Source: Roseburia sp. 1XD42-34 (GTDB taxonomy: Bacteria; Bacillota; Bacilli; Bacillales; Amphibacillaceae). Taken from it: 64,000 nucleotides of DNA. Position numbers and translations under genes: made by a program. The stretch lies in assembly GCF_009917385.1 (NCBI RefSeq), contig NZ_QWLJ01000011.1, positions 85,115 to 149,114 of the forward strand, given 5' to 3'. Numbering within the stretch: the stretch's first letter is position 1; each line of letters opens with the position of its first letter. Positions 55,407 through 64,000 of the stretch are shown in pieces. The notes under the pieces are model-generated. The model made no database searches and had not been told where the DNA came from. It worked only from the letters and a program-made list of their open reading frames with translations.

Positions 55407-55577
55407 CTATTTCATCTCCGTCATAGAGGCCGAGTTTGTTTCAGAGCAAGAACCGCTACAGGACTTATTAAGCGGGCAAGCTGTACACTTTCCCTGCTTG
55501 CTTTTTTTAATATGGCGAATCATCATCCAACCCGCATAACCAAATATAATTAAACCAATCAATAAATTCACCATCAT
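55407..55577 (-). CDS. FeoB-associated Cys-rich membrane protein
   Basis: 56 residues: one N-terminal membrane helix (MMVNLLIGLIIFGYAGWMMI), a basic stretch, then a cysteine cluster CTACPLNKSCSGSC. This matches the small FeoB-associated Cys-rich proteins that follow feoB in many Firmicutes, where they may help iron transfer at the FeoB pore (role inferred). AAAGGGG lies 8 nt before the ATG. It starts 16 bp after the feoB stop and is the third gene of the feo operon. Confidence 0.88.
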   Translation of the reverse strand: MMVNLLIGLIIFGYAGWMMIRHIKKSKQGKCTACPLNKSCSGSCSETNSASMTEMK

Positions 55578-55593
55578 GTGTCACGCCCCTTTC

Positions 55594-57606
55594 TTAAAAA
55601 AGTAACCCGCCGATTTGATAGATGATAGTGGAAATGATATAAGCAATGAGCAGCGAATATATAATTGAAATATAGGACCATTTCTTAGAAGCTGTTTCTT
55701 TTCTGATTGTAGCTACTGTCGCTAGGCATGGAACGTATAATAGAATAAATGACATAAAGCTCAGCGCTGAAAGAGCAGAATACTGTGTGCTTAATATGCC
55801 AGCTAGTGACGCTGTATCCGGAACATGATAAATAATATTCATGGTAGATACCACTACTTCTTTTGCTAGAAATCCCGTTAGTAAGGATGCAGCTGCTTGC
55901 CAAGTTCCGAATCCTAATGGTTGAAAAACAGGTGCCAAAACACCACCAATTAAAGCAAGAAAGCTATCATCCATTTCCACATTCAATCCGTGTGGTCCTG
56001 CATAGGTCAGCAGCCATATTAAAACCGAACCTGCAAAAATAAACGTCCCTGCCTTCCGAATAAACCCTTTCCCTTTTTCCCATGTACTTCTCCATAATGT
56101 TAAAGCTTGAGGAACACGGTAAGGGGGTAACTCGATAACAAACACACTTTTTTCATTTTTTAAGAACAGATAGGAAAATATTCGCGCCATCACCATAGCT
56201 ACAACAATTCCAAGCACATATAGAGAAAGGACCACTATTGCTCGTTGTTTCACAAAAAAGGCACCAACGAATAAAGCATATACAGGAAGACGTGCAGAGC
56301 AAGACATGAAAGGCGTTAATAAAATCGTTAACAACCTTTCTTTCGGTTGTTCAATAGTACGTGCTGCCATAATTCCAGGAACATTACATCCAAAACCAAT
56401 AATCATTGGAATAAAAGCTTTCCCGTTAAGTCCGATGGATTCCATTATCCTGTCCATCACCATGGCAACCCGAGCCATATAACCAGAATCCTCTAGGAAA
56501 GAGATAAGGAAAAACATGATAAAAATTTGTGGGACAAATACGAGCACTCCACCTACCCCAGCTACAATTCCATTAAGCACCAGGTCTTTAATGAAACTAG
56601 AACCACCAATAGCATTTAGTCCATTCTCCAAGCCGTTAGTTAACGGACCAGAGAAAAATCCACCTAATACATCCGACAACGGTGATCCTAACCAATCAAA
56701 TGTCAGCATAAACATCACATACATAAAAAACAAGAAAATTGGTAGACCCAAAAATTTGTTTGTAACCATGCGATCTATTAAATCAGTCGCAGTCGTTTTA
56801 TTTGACGAAGTGACCGTTATGACCTGTTCCAATATATGAATAATATTTTTATCTCTCATATGATAGATAAATTGTCTTAAAGAGCAAGAGTGCCCGCGCT
56901 TTACAAGTTCTTCTTCTGCTTCCTGTTTTATTTGTTCAAGCATAGCTGTATTTGATATGTGTTGATCCAAATAGGATGTTATTCGTTTATTACCTTCTAA
57001 ATATTGAATAGCCACCCATCTTTTATTCAAGTTAGCTTCATTTGGAATAAGTTGGCTGATTCGATCAATCATTTCTTCTAAAAAGCCATAATCCACTTTG
57101 AAAATAGAAGAAGTCTGCGATTCTTTCGTTGTATGGTTCGTTAGTTCCTTCGTCAATAGATCACAGCCCTTGCCAGTTCGGGCAATAATCGGAACTACAC
57201 GGACACCTAATATGTCTGCTAGCTTCTTGTTATTAATTTTCATCCCTCTTATTTGGGCGACATCTATCATATTAAGCCCCACTATAAGAGGCTTGCCAAA
57301 TTCCATTAATTGAACCGTTAGCTGTAAATTGCGTTTTAGCTGGGAAGCATCCACAATATTCAATATTTTTTCAAATTCGCCCGTCAATAAAAATTCTGTC
57401 ACCACTTCCTCATCTTTGGAAAGTGGATTTAATGAGTATACACCAGGCAAATCGACTAACAGACCTTTTTGGTTGCGAAGCTTTCCCACCTTTTTTTCAA
57501 TCGTTACCCCGCTCCAGTTTCCCACATATTCATAGGAACCTGTTAGGTTATTAAAAAGTGATGTTTTACCAGTATTAGGGTTGCCAAATAATGCAAATTG
57601 AGACAC
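55594..57606 (-). CDS. feoB: Ferrous iron transporter FeoB
   Basis: A 670-residue Fe2+ permease. The N-terminal G domain has G1 GNPNTGKTS, G3 DLPGVYSL and G4 NMID, followed by the helical GDI-like domain (about 165-260). The membrane part has two Gate repeats, including GGVLVFVPQIFIMFFLISFLEDSGYMAR and the IPMIIGFGCNVPGIMAART core, ending with two helices. All nucleotide-binding motifs are present. It begins 3 bp after feoA and precedes the Cys-rich partner. Expression under Fur is indicated by the box upstream of feoA. Confidence 0.95.
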   Translation of the reverse strand: MSQFALFGNPNTGKTSLFNNLTGSYEYVGNWSGVTIEKKVGKLRNQKGLLVDLPGVYSLNPLSKDEEVVTEFLLTGEFEKILNIVDASQLKRNLQLTVQLMEFGKPLIVGLNMIDVAQIRGMKINNKKLADILGVRVVPIIARTGKGCDLLTKELTNHTTKESQTSSIFKVDYGFLEEMIDRISQLIPNEANLNKRWVAIQYLEGNKRITSYLDQHISNTAMLEQIKQEAEEELVKRGHSCSLRQFIYHMRDKNIIHILEQVITVTSSNKTTATDLIDRMVTNKFLGLPIFLFFMYVMFMLTFDWLGSPLSDVLGGFFSGPLTNGLENGLNAIGGSSFIKDLVLNGIVAGVGGVLVFVPQIFIMFFLISFLEDSGYMARVAMVMDRIMESIGLNGKAFIPMIIGFGCNVPGIMAARTIEQPKERLLTILLTPFMSCSARLPVYALFVGAFFVKQRAIVVLSLYVLGIVVAMVMARIFSYLFLKNEKSVFVIELPPYRVPQALTLWRSTWEKGKGFIRKAGTFIFAGSVLIWLLTYAGPHGLNVEMDDSFLALIGGVLAPVFQPLGFGTWQAAASLLTGFLAKEVVVSTMNIIYHVPDTASLAGILSTQYSALSALSFMSFILLYVPCLATVATIRKETASKKWSYISIIYSLLIAYIISTIIYQIGGLLF

Positions 57607-57609
57607 GTA

Positions 57610-57831
57610 TCATCTCACCCCTATACGTGACGCTTCTTTACGACGTAAACTGAGACATTGTCCACACACTTCGACCATTATAGGACCGCCAAATGGCATG
57701 GTACATTTTAAACAAACTTCTTGACCTTCCACGAGACCCATATCGATTAAACGTTGTTTTACTATGTCATTTAATTTTGTAACATCTGATACGACAGCTG
57801 TTTCACCTTGCTGTAAATCAGTAAGATTCAT
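57610..57831 (-). CDS. feoA: Ferrous iron transport accessory protein FeoA
   Basis: A 73-residue SH3-like protein (MNLTDLQQGETAVVSDV ... RLIDMGLVEGQEVCLKCTMPFGGPIMVEV), the usual cytoplasmic partner of FeoB. It carries three Cys (KCTMPF and CGQCLSL), including a C-terminal CGQC pair not universal in FeoA. It lies 3 bp before feoB. A ribosome binding site (GGAGGG) precedes the ATG at 57831, and a Fur box lies 35 bp further upstream. Confidence 0.93.
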   Translation of the reverse strand: MNLTDLQQGETAVVSDVTKLNDIVKQRLIDMGLVEGQEVCLKCTMPFGGPIMVEVCGQCLSLRRKEASRIGVR

Positions 57832-57865
57832 GATATAGCCCTCCCAATACGAACACTATTAATAA

Positions 57866-57880
57866 TGATAATTATTCTCA
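57866..57880. promoter_or_regulatory. Fur box of the feo operon
   Basis: TGATAATTATTCTCA matches the 7-1-7 Fur consensus TGATAAT-N-ATTATCA with one mismatch, 35 bp upstream of feoA. Iron-loaded Fur should repress the operon. Confidence 0.8.
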
Positions 57881-58106
57881 ACTAATTGTATCATATAATA
57901 GGAGATGAAAGCGGAGATAATTTTTACAATTTTGGTTCTTTGCAGCTTTACGTAGAAAATGTCTAGAATTAGTGGGAGCACATGAGGTAATTTGTTCCTT
58001 AGAATTCTGAGAGCGCAAAATAATCATATAAAATTCCACTTTTCCATTTAAATAGTTCTCTCCCCACTTATGGATCATATTAATTATTTTCTATATGTGT
58101 TATTTC

Positions 58107-58560
58107 TTAAATGTTGATTTCATCTTCTATCATGTCTGCTTCAGTTTGGTTTTTTATAAAATTCTTAATAACTTTTTCATTTCTTCTTACTGTATTCACA
58201 TAATATCCACTTGCCCAAAAGTGCCTATTACCTTTATGCTTGTATTCTGGATGTCCATCAAATATCATTAACGCACTTTTACCTTTTAAATACCCCATAA
58301 TGTTGAAACACTAAGTTTTGGTGGTATTTTGACACATAGATGGATATGATCAATTGAACACTTCCTTCTACAATTTCAATTCTTTTATACTCACAAAGCT
58401 TTTAATTATTTCACGAACATCTTTTCCGATTTTTCCATACATAGTTCTTCGTCTATATTTAGAAATAAGCACAATATAGTACATACAATTCCACTTTGCT
58501 TGTGATAAACTTGATTTATCCACTATGGATGACCTCCTTTGCCCGACATTGACTTGCGAA
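58107..58560 (-). pseudogene. IS200-type TnpA transposase, frameshifted
   Basis: Minus-strand pieces in order: SLSQAKWNCMYYIVLISKYR ... GKIGKDVREIIKSF; then, after frame changes, SIDHIHLCVKIPPKLSV (HUH); then GYLKGKSALMIFDGHPEY and ASGYYVNTVRRNEKVIKNFI (Tyr nucleophile). Nearly the full protein is recognisable, so the lesion is frameshifts rather than truncation. It is a different family branch from the remnant at 46 kb. Confidence 0.85.
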
Positions 58561-58623
58561 ACCTTTGTCATGATAGCAGAGGAGGACTTTTTTATCACAC
58601 GTAAAGGTACTTCCGTTTCTGTT

Positions 58624-58643
58624 CCCCTACTTATAGCGTGGGG
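58624..58643. repeat. Left-end hairpin of the IS200 element
   Basis: CCCCTAC ... GTGGGG folds into a stem with one bulged T, about 65 bp upstream of the tnpA start, as in IS200 left ends recognised by TnpA. A second imperfect stem with GACCTCC and GGAGGAC arms (58532-58588) lies between it and the gene. Confidence 0.55.
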
Positions 58644-59530
58644 CTTAATCTGGAGTTAAAACAACTTATTTTCTTTTTTTCCGATAATTAAATATATCTA
58701 ATAGTTTAATCTATCATATTGCTTATTCTATTTTAACAAAAGCTGTTTTTATGCTACTTCCAGTTTGATCTTACAAATATTCTATAAAAAACCATTCCAA
58801 GTAAGGTGGAAGACATCACGCTTCCATAACTGACATGATCTCATCCCCTCTTCAAAAATAAAAAGAGTGGGCCCCATCCACGAATGCCCTGTGCACTACA
58901 GAATTATTACGAGAACGGGCAGAATAGTTGAATTAAAAGAGTAATTAGCATTTAATTAATTCAAATAAGTGAGAATTTTCATGTGTATTCATAATTTGGT
59001 TATTAGTTAAAGACATTACTTATCCATACAAAGGGAGACATTTATTAGGGAGGCAATATAATGGAAATAAAACAATAGACTTTACAAACAAATAAACTAA
59101 CGGCGATGAAAGAATTTTACGCGCACCGTTAGGTTTTTCCATTTATGAAGAGAATCAAATTATAATGGCGTCCGGATTTAACGAATTGCACTCTCACATT
59201 CAAATAAAATTCTACTTGCGCGTACTACAAATAAAAGGCGATACTTTTAAAATAAATGGTGTTTTTGAAACAAGAAGACAAGCAGAGGGAAAAGTCAGAT
59301 AATTTTTGCCTTCTAGGTAGAAAAGTCGCCCAATTGACGACTCATCCTCCACAGAATACGGTAATCCCGATGTACGAGTTACCTGTACCGGGTTCTTCAG
59401 AAATTGATTCATAGTTTCACTAATTTCGAAATTCCGTTTTACCATTATTGAAGGTACTTACCGCAATGCATTTAAATAATTTTTTTATAATATTAAAATA
59501 CCTTGAGTAAAAGTCCTGCTCAAAAAATTA
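58644..59530. other. Gene-poor gap
   Basis: About 890 bp. A CTAACGG ... CCGTTAG hairpin followed by GTTTTT at about 59097-59138 looks like a plus-strand terminator without a gene before it. A minus-strand frame of 77 codons (59212-59445) has no ribosome binding site and is not accepted as a gene. Confidence 0.4.
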
Positions 59531-59830
59531 TTATAATTGAATACTGTCATGAACAATGTAACGTTTAATATTCATACTTGATACTCTTAATGTATTCATC
59601 TCAAGACGTTCTATAAGGGCTCTCTTTGCCTTTCCGTCAAATTGTTGCCTTATCATGCTCTTTAATTGCGAATGCTTATCATAAAGAGACTCATCATAAA
59701 AGCATTCATCAAAGAATGTTCTATATTCCTTTGCTTTTTTTTGCAAAACATCTTTAATATGTGTTCTCAATGCTTCCTTCTGTTTTCTGCTGATTAAATA
59801 ATTTTCCCACCATTCTTCCCATTCTTTCAA
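59531..59830 (-). CDS. Small hydrophilic protein downstream of the lipase-like gene
   Basis: About 99 residues, rich in Trp, Lys and Glu and probably helical (KEWEEWWENYLISRKQKEALRTHI, KAKEYRTFFDECFYDESLYDK). There is no signal peptide. The start is TTG at 59830, with GAGGTG 6 nt upstream; the frame extends to 59893 into the preceding gene. It lies 13 bp after the lipase-like gene and must be co-translated with it, so it is a candidate partner or immunity protein. The family is not recognised. Confidence 0.65.
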   Translation of the reverse strand: MKEWEEWWENYLISRKQKEALRTHIKDVLQKKAKEYRTFFDECFYDESLYDKHSQLKSMIRQQFDGKAKRALIERLEMNTLRVSSMNIKRYIVHDSIQL

Positions 59831-59843
59831 GTTGATCACCTCT

Positions 59844-61262
59844 TTAATTTTTAATTCCAAACCAATCAGCAAGAATTTGGTCTGTACGTTCAAAATCCTG
59901 AGCCATCTTTTCCATATGATGCGCTATTTCCCCAGTGTCCTTCTGCAGGTCTTTTAAAGTGACTAATAAATCTTCAAATCCATCCAGATCAAGCAGCATG
60001 GGAATGCCGTCTTCCACCTTTACTACTTCTCGAAACGCATCTTCTACATCTGCAACGGTCAATTTATCATAAGTCCCTATTCCTGCTGCTCCTAAAAACA
60101 TGGTTTTTATTTCGCTCATATCCGCAAAATAATGATCTAAAAATCTTATAAGTGCTTTTCTTGTGAAAGCTAGTTGCTCCTCACTATTTTTTAAATCAAT
60201 AGAAAATGCATGCATTAGTGCAGATTGTATAACAATAGGAAAATCTCCAACACCGCTATTTTTTAATTCAAGTGGAGACTTGGTTATACCCCCTATAGAA
60301 AGCGACCCCTGTATGACTTCGTCGTATAAGTAATCAGGGTTGAAATACCCGTCTTTATTATATAAATCTTTTTCCAAAAAGTTTTTTATCCCATGAGTAG
60401 CAAGTCCAATACCTCTTGTTTCCACAGGATCTTTCATATAATATACGGAACCAATAGAATGCTTATAGAAAGTGCCAACGACGTCGTTCGGATACGTATA
60501 GGAGATAATATTATCTTTAAATTCTCCATTTAAAGCACGTTCCCGATCTTCTTTGGATAATAAATGAAACACATCCGCTGCGGCAAAAGTAACGGCATTC
60601 GAATCATGTTTGACAGCATAATATTGAGCCAGACCTCCGCCAAGAGAATGTCCTGTAAAAACGATGTTGTCCGGTCCATGTTCCTTTACATATTTTTCAA
60701 CCACTTGTTCAGCTGCTGTAAATTGATTTTTAGTGTCATATGTGAGGGTTTTATCTTTGGGGTTAAGTTTCACCTTATCAGTTAATAAAGCGGCATCTTG
60801 AGAGGGTGTTCCTAAATAAGGTGTTTTTCTATAATCTTTTTTGGTATAATCGGAATCACCAAGAACAATTCCATAGAGGTCTTCTTCAACATCCTTTATG
60901 GTTTCAGAATAGTCGGAGTCCTTTTGTTCATAAACAATGTTTCCATTTTTCAGTTCTGCTCCTCCCCCAGCACCAGCTAGCCTAGCATCTTGAGAGGGTG
61001 TTCCTAAATATTTTTCTTTCACTTTGGTTGCGGTTGTTTTAGGAAGCTCTGTTCCTCTAAAACTGATAACGATTTCATCTGTATCAGCGTTTTGGAGCAC
61101 ATAACCATGTAAACCTGTATCGGAGTCTTTAATGGTTTCGATGTTTTCCCAAACTTGTGTATAGGAAGAAGTTTCAATGAAAACCTTTTTTGGAATCTGT
61201 TTGTAAGATTGCCTGGAAATTGTAGAAGCGGTTAAGTCTGTTATGTTATTAGGATTTACCAT
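59844..61262 (-). CDS. Lipase-like alpha/beta hydrolase (class 3 lipase fold, DUF6792-like)
   Basis: About 472 residues. The class 3 lipase elbow FTGHSLGGGLAQYYA carries the nucleophile (about Ser206), and ISFRGTE (about 71-77) supplies the oxyanion region. The nonapeptide YLGTPSQDA occurs twice, 64 residues apart (about 85 and 149), flanking an insert. The C-terminal 110 residues are helical and end DFERTDQILADWFG, like partners of secreted toxins. There is no signal peptide. The start is taken as ATG at 61262, with GGGGG 8 nt upstream; the ATG at 61277 has no site. It may be a secreted or intercellular effector (inference) or a cytoplasmic esterase. Confidence 0.75.
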   Translation of the reverse strand: MVNPNNITDLTASTISRQSYKQIPKKVFIETSSYTQVWENIETIKDSDTGLHGYVLQNADTDEIVISFRGTELPKTTATKVKEKYLGTPSQDARLAGAGGGAELKNGNIVYEQKDSDYSETIKDVEEDLYGIVLGDSDYTKKDYRKTPYLGTPSQDAALLTDKVKLNPKDKTLTYDTKNQFTAAEQVVEKYVKEHGPDNIVFTGHSLGGGLAQYYAVKHDSNAVTFAAADVFHLLSKEDRERALNGEFKDNIISYTYPNDVVGTFYKHSIGSVYYMKDPVETRGIGLATHGIKNFLEKDLYNKDGYFNPDYLYDEVIQGSLSIGGITKSPLELKNSGVGDFPIVIQSALMHAFSIDLKNSEEQLAFTRKALIRFLDHYFADMSEIKTMFLGAAGIGTYDKLTVADVEDAFREVVKVEDGIPMLLDLDGFEDLLVTLKDLQKDTGEIAHHMEKMAQDFERTDQILADWFGIKN

Positions 61263-61307
61263 TCTTGTATCCCCCATATTTTTGATACTAGTTAGGAAGT
61301 GAAACGC

Positions 61308-61664
61308 GTGAAAAATCTTTTAATTACAATAATATCCACTATTGCAATTATACTATTGGGAGGTTGTTTTGTGAACTCAAACAAGGAAAATTTTGATGAT
61401 AAAACAATTCGTAAGGCGGAAGAAACTGTAGAAAGTTATTTAAATAAAAATTTTAAAAATATCCATACAATAAATTTCAAAAAGAATGATTATAGTACTC
61501 CTATGGGCGGAATGGTGATTAGTGGTACGGTTAATAATAATGAAAAAGCAACTTTCTCCATTGATATCGATTATGAAGATGATTTTAAAATTATTTCAAG
61601 TGCTGTAGGAAAAGAATTTCCTGAGAGAAAGGAGGAGTGCAAAGAAAAAGCATGCGATTATTAA
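61308..61664 (+). CDS. DUF1433-type lipoprotein
   Basis: About 118 residues. There is a basic start, a hydrophobic segment and the lipobox ILLGGC, then a small domain with an acidic beta hairpin (ATFSIDIDYEDDFKIISS) and a C-terminal EECKEKACDY. The pattern matches DUF1433 lipoproteins of Bacillus. GTG at 61308 with AGGAAG upstream is preferred over GTG at 61299, which abuts the site. It diverges from the lipase-like gene with only 45 bp between starts, so promoters must overlap coding sequence. A damaged second copy follows. Confidence 0.75.
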   Translation: MKNLLITIISTIAIILLGGCFVNSNKENFDDKTIRKAEETVESYLNKNFKNIHTINFKKNDYSTPMGGMVISGTVNNNEKATFSIDIDYEDDFKIISSAVGKEFPERKEECKEKACDY

Positions 61665-61732
61665 ATTTGCATAATATATTGTTACTAATAGCGCTTTTTT
61701 GCTTAGAGGGTGGGGGATTGTAAAAAAGGAAA

Positions 61733-62055
61733 TTATTTCTTAGTATCCCCCATTATCCTACTATTAGGAGGGTGCTTTGTAAAGACGGGATAAACATATG
61801 ATGATGAAACTATTGCAAAAGCCAAAAAAGTAATTAGGAATGAATATTACGAATAACTATGAAAACATTCTGTCCATTGAGTTAGAAGATCCTCTTACAA
61901 GTCTCTTGGGATCCATGAAAGTTGACGGAAATGTAAATAATGAAATAGGGTTTTCTATAACGCTACATGATGACTTTACAATTGCTGGAGTAAGCACAGA
62001 TGAAGGTTTCCCTGAAGAAAAAGAAGAATGTAAAGAACAAGATTGTGTTTATTAG
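61733..62055 (+). pseudogene. Second DUF1433-type lipoprotein gene, broken
   Basis: Translation gives SPIILLLGGCFVKTG, a stop, TYDDETIAKAKKVIRNEYY, a frame change, and then a clean C-terminal part ending EEKEECKEQDCVY, closely like the end of the preceding gene (ERKEECKEKACDY). Tandem duplication followed by decay is the simplest reading. The open C-terminal frame starts at 61840. Confidence 0.75.
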
Positions 62056-62578
62056 TGAGATAGAGAATCTTTATGGGTTTATCTCTTCTTTTTTAGGTAC
62101 AATGGCTTGCTTTCTGTTTGTGTTGTCAAATATATTCGGATAGTGGTAGCGATGAGTGCAATAAAAATCCATTAAATAAAAGTAGAAAAACATATAATAA
62201 TAATGCTTGTCGTGGTAGTGCCAAACGGTTTAAACACAGCCCATCGAGAAAACAGCTCACATGTACAAAGTTTTTAATTAAATAACAGTACAGCCACAAT
62301 AAGTGAAGAATAGGCAACGGAAAAATTAATGTTTACTACCATGATTCCATTAAGAATAGAAAGGGGGAACTAACTCCCACCCACAAATGCATGCACCCAT
62401 AGTTTTTATAACATTATTTTCTCTTATCAAATCTTACAAAAATAACCCCCGCTTCCTCAAAAGGAAAAGGGGCTATTTCAATTTGTTTCACTAGTTCATC
62501 GCGATGATAAGAAATCCTTGTATGAGCTCTCGCTAAAGATCATCTTTTCCAAATGTGAACTCCATCCTTTCAAAACAC
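62056..62578. other. Gene-free stretch downstream of cwlJ
   Basis: No gene recognised. It ends with the cwlJ terminator at about 62439-62479 and otherwise holds only AT-rich DNA. Confidence 0.4.
62439..62479 (-). terminator. Probable terminator of cwlJ
   Basis: AAATA-CCCC ... GGGG-TATTT with an inner TTCCT/AGGAA stem, followed on the minus strand by TTATTTTTG. It lies about 100 bp after the cwlJ stop. Confidence 0.65.
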
Positions 62579-63019
62579 CTAACCCATATAAACACTTTCG
62601 CATGTATTTGCCTGTGGTTCGTAATAACAATGTAACTTGTATTGCCCTGCAAATGGTTGACCATACCATGTAGGCGGGCATGGAGCGTATGGATTAAAAT
62701 ACCATAGCGCATACTTGGATGGATGCTCTCTCCAATGATCTAATACTCTTTTGGCTAACTTCTTTTCTACACCTCTCGCTCTGTTGTAGAAAACATTTCC
62801 TTTTTGTACAGCTTCGAAAGAGTAATTGCCTCCCTGTATTTGAAAAATTACGTCGTCTATGGACCTTAAATCTTTAAAGTCTAAACAATTAGCAACTAAG
62901 CGATTTACAATAACATTACCAACCATCAGCATCCCTAACTGTCCTTCACCTTCCGCCTCTGCTCGCATCATCCTTGCCACTAAAGCCACGTCATTATCTG
63001 TATATGCTACTCTCGGCAT
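62579..63019 (-). CDS. cwlJ: Spore cortex-lytic enzyme CwlJ
   Basis: A 146-residue cell-wall hydrolase (Hydrolase_2/SleB-CwlJ catalytic domain) without signal peptide or binding domain, the form of CwlJ, which sits under the spore coat and degrades cortex peptidoglycan during germination. Seen: VARMMRAEAEGEGQLGMLMVG with the catalytic Glu, NVIVNR, and the family end ALWYFNPYAPCPPTWYGQPFAGQYKLHCYY. The ATG at 63019 follows AGAGGTG by 6 nt; the GTG-started frame from 63028 overlaps the site. Its usual partner gerQ is not next to it. Its presence indicates a spore former. Confidence 0.92.
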   Translation of the reverse strand: MPRVAYTDNDVALVARMMRAEAEGEGQLGMLMVGNVIVNRLVANCLDFKDLRSIDDVIFQIQGGNYSFEAVQKGNVFYNRARGVEKKLAKRVLDHWREHPSKYALWYFNPYAPCPPTWYGQPFAGQYKLHCYYEPQANTCESVYMG

Positions 63020-63667
63020 TTTTATCACCTCTAAAAATTATATGAGGGAATTTGGGAAAAGTGATTACTAATATCATTTTTTACATGGGCTTTGCTTGGT
63101 CTACTGCTGACTGATTGTATTCATAAGCTCCTATTGGGCATATTCTTCATTCGAACAATATCAATTTTTCGCGGTAGGTTCAGGTTTTTCGTAAATCTTT
63201 GATAAGGCATACGTAGGTATTTGGCTATTAGCTTCAACCGTGAGCTTCTGGATATATTTATTTGTTCCGCGCTATCACCATAACCTACCTCCATATATGC
63301 AAAGACAGGCGTTTTCCATTTTCTATAATTGTTTTGATAATCCAAGATGCTTTTCAAAATCAATTAGTTCACTATCTGCATCTCCAAGAATTGCAAATAC
63401 CTAGCCGTTGTGCCAATCTCTTTAAATCCCACTTTTTCTAGTGTTAAGACAATAGTATATCCCATGTATTTCCTAAAAATGTCCTTTGGCGAATGTAGCT
63501 CATTGAATCCCTAAATTTTGTTCATTTTATTGTCTCCTAATGGTTGTTGAACCCATTTTACCAAGGGAGCTATCTGCTTGTCTCTTATCATCTGTAATAA
63601 AGGGGATTTATTTTACTAAAGACATCCATTACTTATGGTGTGGTTTGCCTTATTACTTATTTTTAAG
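63020..63667. other. Decayed region with a short frame and an acetyltransferase-like fragment
   Basis: On the minus strand around 63400-63470 a broken frame reads TLEKVGFKEIGTTARYLQF, typical of the C-terminal part of a GNAT acetyltransferase, but it is cut on both sides. A following minus-strand frame (63121-63363, 80 codons, TTG start, no ribosome binding site) is rich in Arg/Lys and may be a remnant too. No intact gene is supported. Confidence 0.4.
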
Positions 63668-63930
63668 GAACAAAGGCGTGGGGGCGCCCGGTTAGCAACG
63701 TAGCGACTGGAGCGAATCAAACTAAAGTTTTAGGAATCATGCTCCTGCAACAGGAGTATGCCGACGCCTGAGCGGCAAGCCCGTTGTTAGTCGGCCCTCC
63801 TCTTAAGCACGAACCGATGAGGCCTTATCGTAGGGCGCATTTCTAAAGTCGCCTAGTTGCTGGACGCTTAAGTCGGACATGGCTATTCCGTTATATCGGT
63901 ACTCATAAGCCAAAATTTTTATGCTTTTGT
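63668..63930 (+). repeat. Dispersed repeat R1, copy F (full long form)
   Basis: About 263 bp, the most complete copy. It has the 5' hairpin GGCG ... CGCC, the GCAACGTAGCGACTGGAGC signature, AACTAAAGTTTTAGGAATCA, a perfect CTCCTG-CAA-CAGGAG hairpin, a GCCGAC ... GTCGGC stem, GGCG ... CGCC, AGTC-N6-GGCT and the AT-rich tail. It defines the long form of the family. Confidence 0.8.
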
Positions 63931-64000
63931 ATGAAAATACCCTTGGCTAAAGGCAATACGAAGCTAAGCCCTTCATCATTGATTTTTTTTGAGGGGCACC

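Noticed and set aside
59212..59445. 77-codon minus-strand frame
   Set aside because: It has no ribosome binding site, a doubtful start and no recognised pattern; possibly a gene relic.
63121..63363. 80-codon minus-strand frame with TTG start
   Set aside because: The start directly follows an in-frame stop and lacks a ribosome binding site; it lies in a region with a broken acetyltransferase and may be decayed DNA.

Overview
The window looks like the chromosome of a low-GC, Gram-positive, spore-forming member of the Bacillaceae, close in style to Oceanobacillus, Virgibacillus or Lentibacillus. The reasons are strong purine-rich ribosome binding sites, frequent GTG and TTG starts, a CwlJ-type spore cortex hydrolase, a lichenan/cellobiose phosphotransferase operon with a LicR regulator, and BlaI/BlaR1-controlled cell-wall genes. 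No rRNA, tRNA or CRISPR array was seen.

Layout. 0-2.8 kb: the 3' part of a sugar operon read leftwards (PRD/EIIA regulator, then a class II aldolase cut by the window edge). 2.8-6.9 kb: decayed DNA with an ISLre2 remnant, a MazG-like pyrophosphohydrolase and two unknown small proteins. 6.9-9.6 kb: a manganese/zinc-type ABC importer. 9.6-13.2 kb: mostly gene-poor, with an AraC-type regulator, a dead MFS gene and repeats. 13.2-19.9 kb: a BlaI/BlaR1 sensor-repressor pair divergent from two class B penicillin-binding proteins across three bla-type operators, i.e. an inducible, mecA-like locus with no beta-lactamase. 20.7-23.3 kb: an ABC exporter with a LytTR regulator and a DUF3021 membrane protein.

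23.9-36.7 kb is the most striking part: a very AT-rich island encoding a two-peptide class II lanthipeptide (lantibiotic). It has two divergent precursor genes with a shared 148-bp promoter region. Each precursor is followed by its own LanM synthetase. The island also has one C39-peptidase exporter (LanT), a histidine kinase/response regulator pair, and an immunity-type ABC transporter (plus a 59-residue membrane peptide) separated from the rest by a dead IS110. The beta peptide carries the CPTTKC signature of lacticin 3147/haloduracin beta peptides. The alpha peptide carries the mersacidin-type CTITWEC lipid II motif but then ends in an unusual beta-like CPTHTCWC tail.

37-46 kb: fragments of a second blaI, an esterase, a WYL regulator, a RibD/DHFR-like reductase, a lipoprotein, an aldehyde dehydrogenase with paired palindromes upstream, and a CofE-like protein. 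46-54.5 kb: a complete cellobiose/lichenan PTS operon (licR, EIIA, GH4 and GH1 phospho-beta-glucosidases, EIIB, a membrane protein, EIIC). 55-58 kb: a Fur-controlled feoA-feoB operon with its small cysteine-rich partner. 58-64 kb: an IS200 remnant, a lipase-like protein with a small partner facing two DUF1433-type lipoproteins, and cwlJ.

Two unclassified dispersed repeat families run through the gene-poor gaps: R1 (7 copies, about 200-265 bp when full length) and R2 (4 copies, about 140-180 bp). Both keep hairpins whose arms differ in sequence between copies, so they may be structured mobile elements or RNAs.
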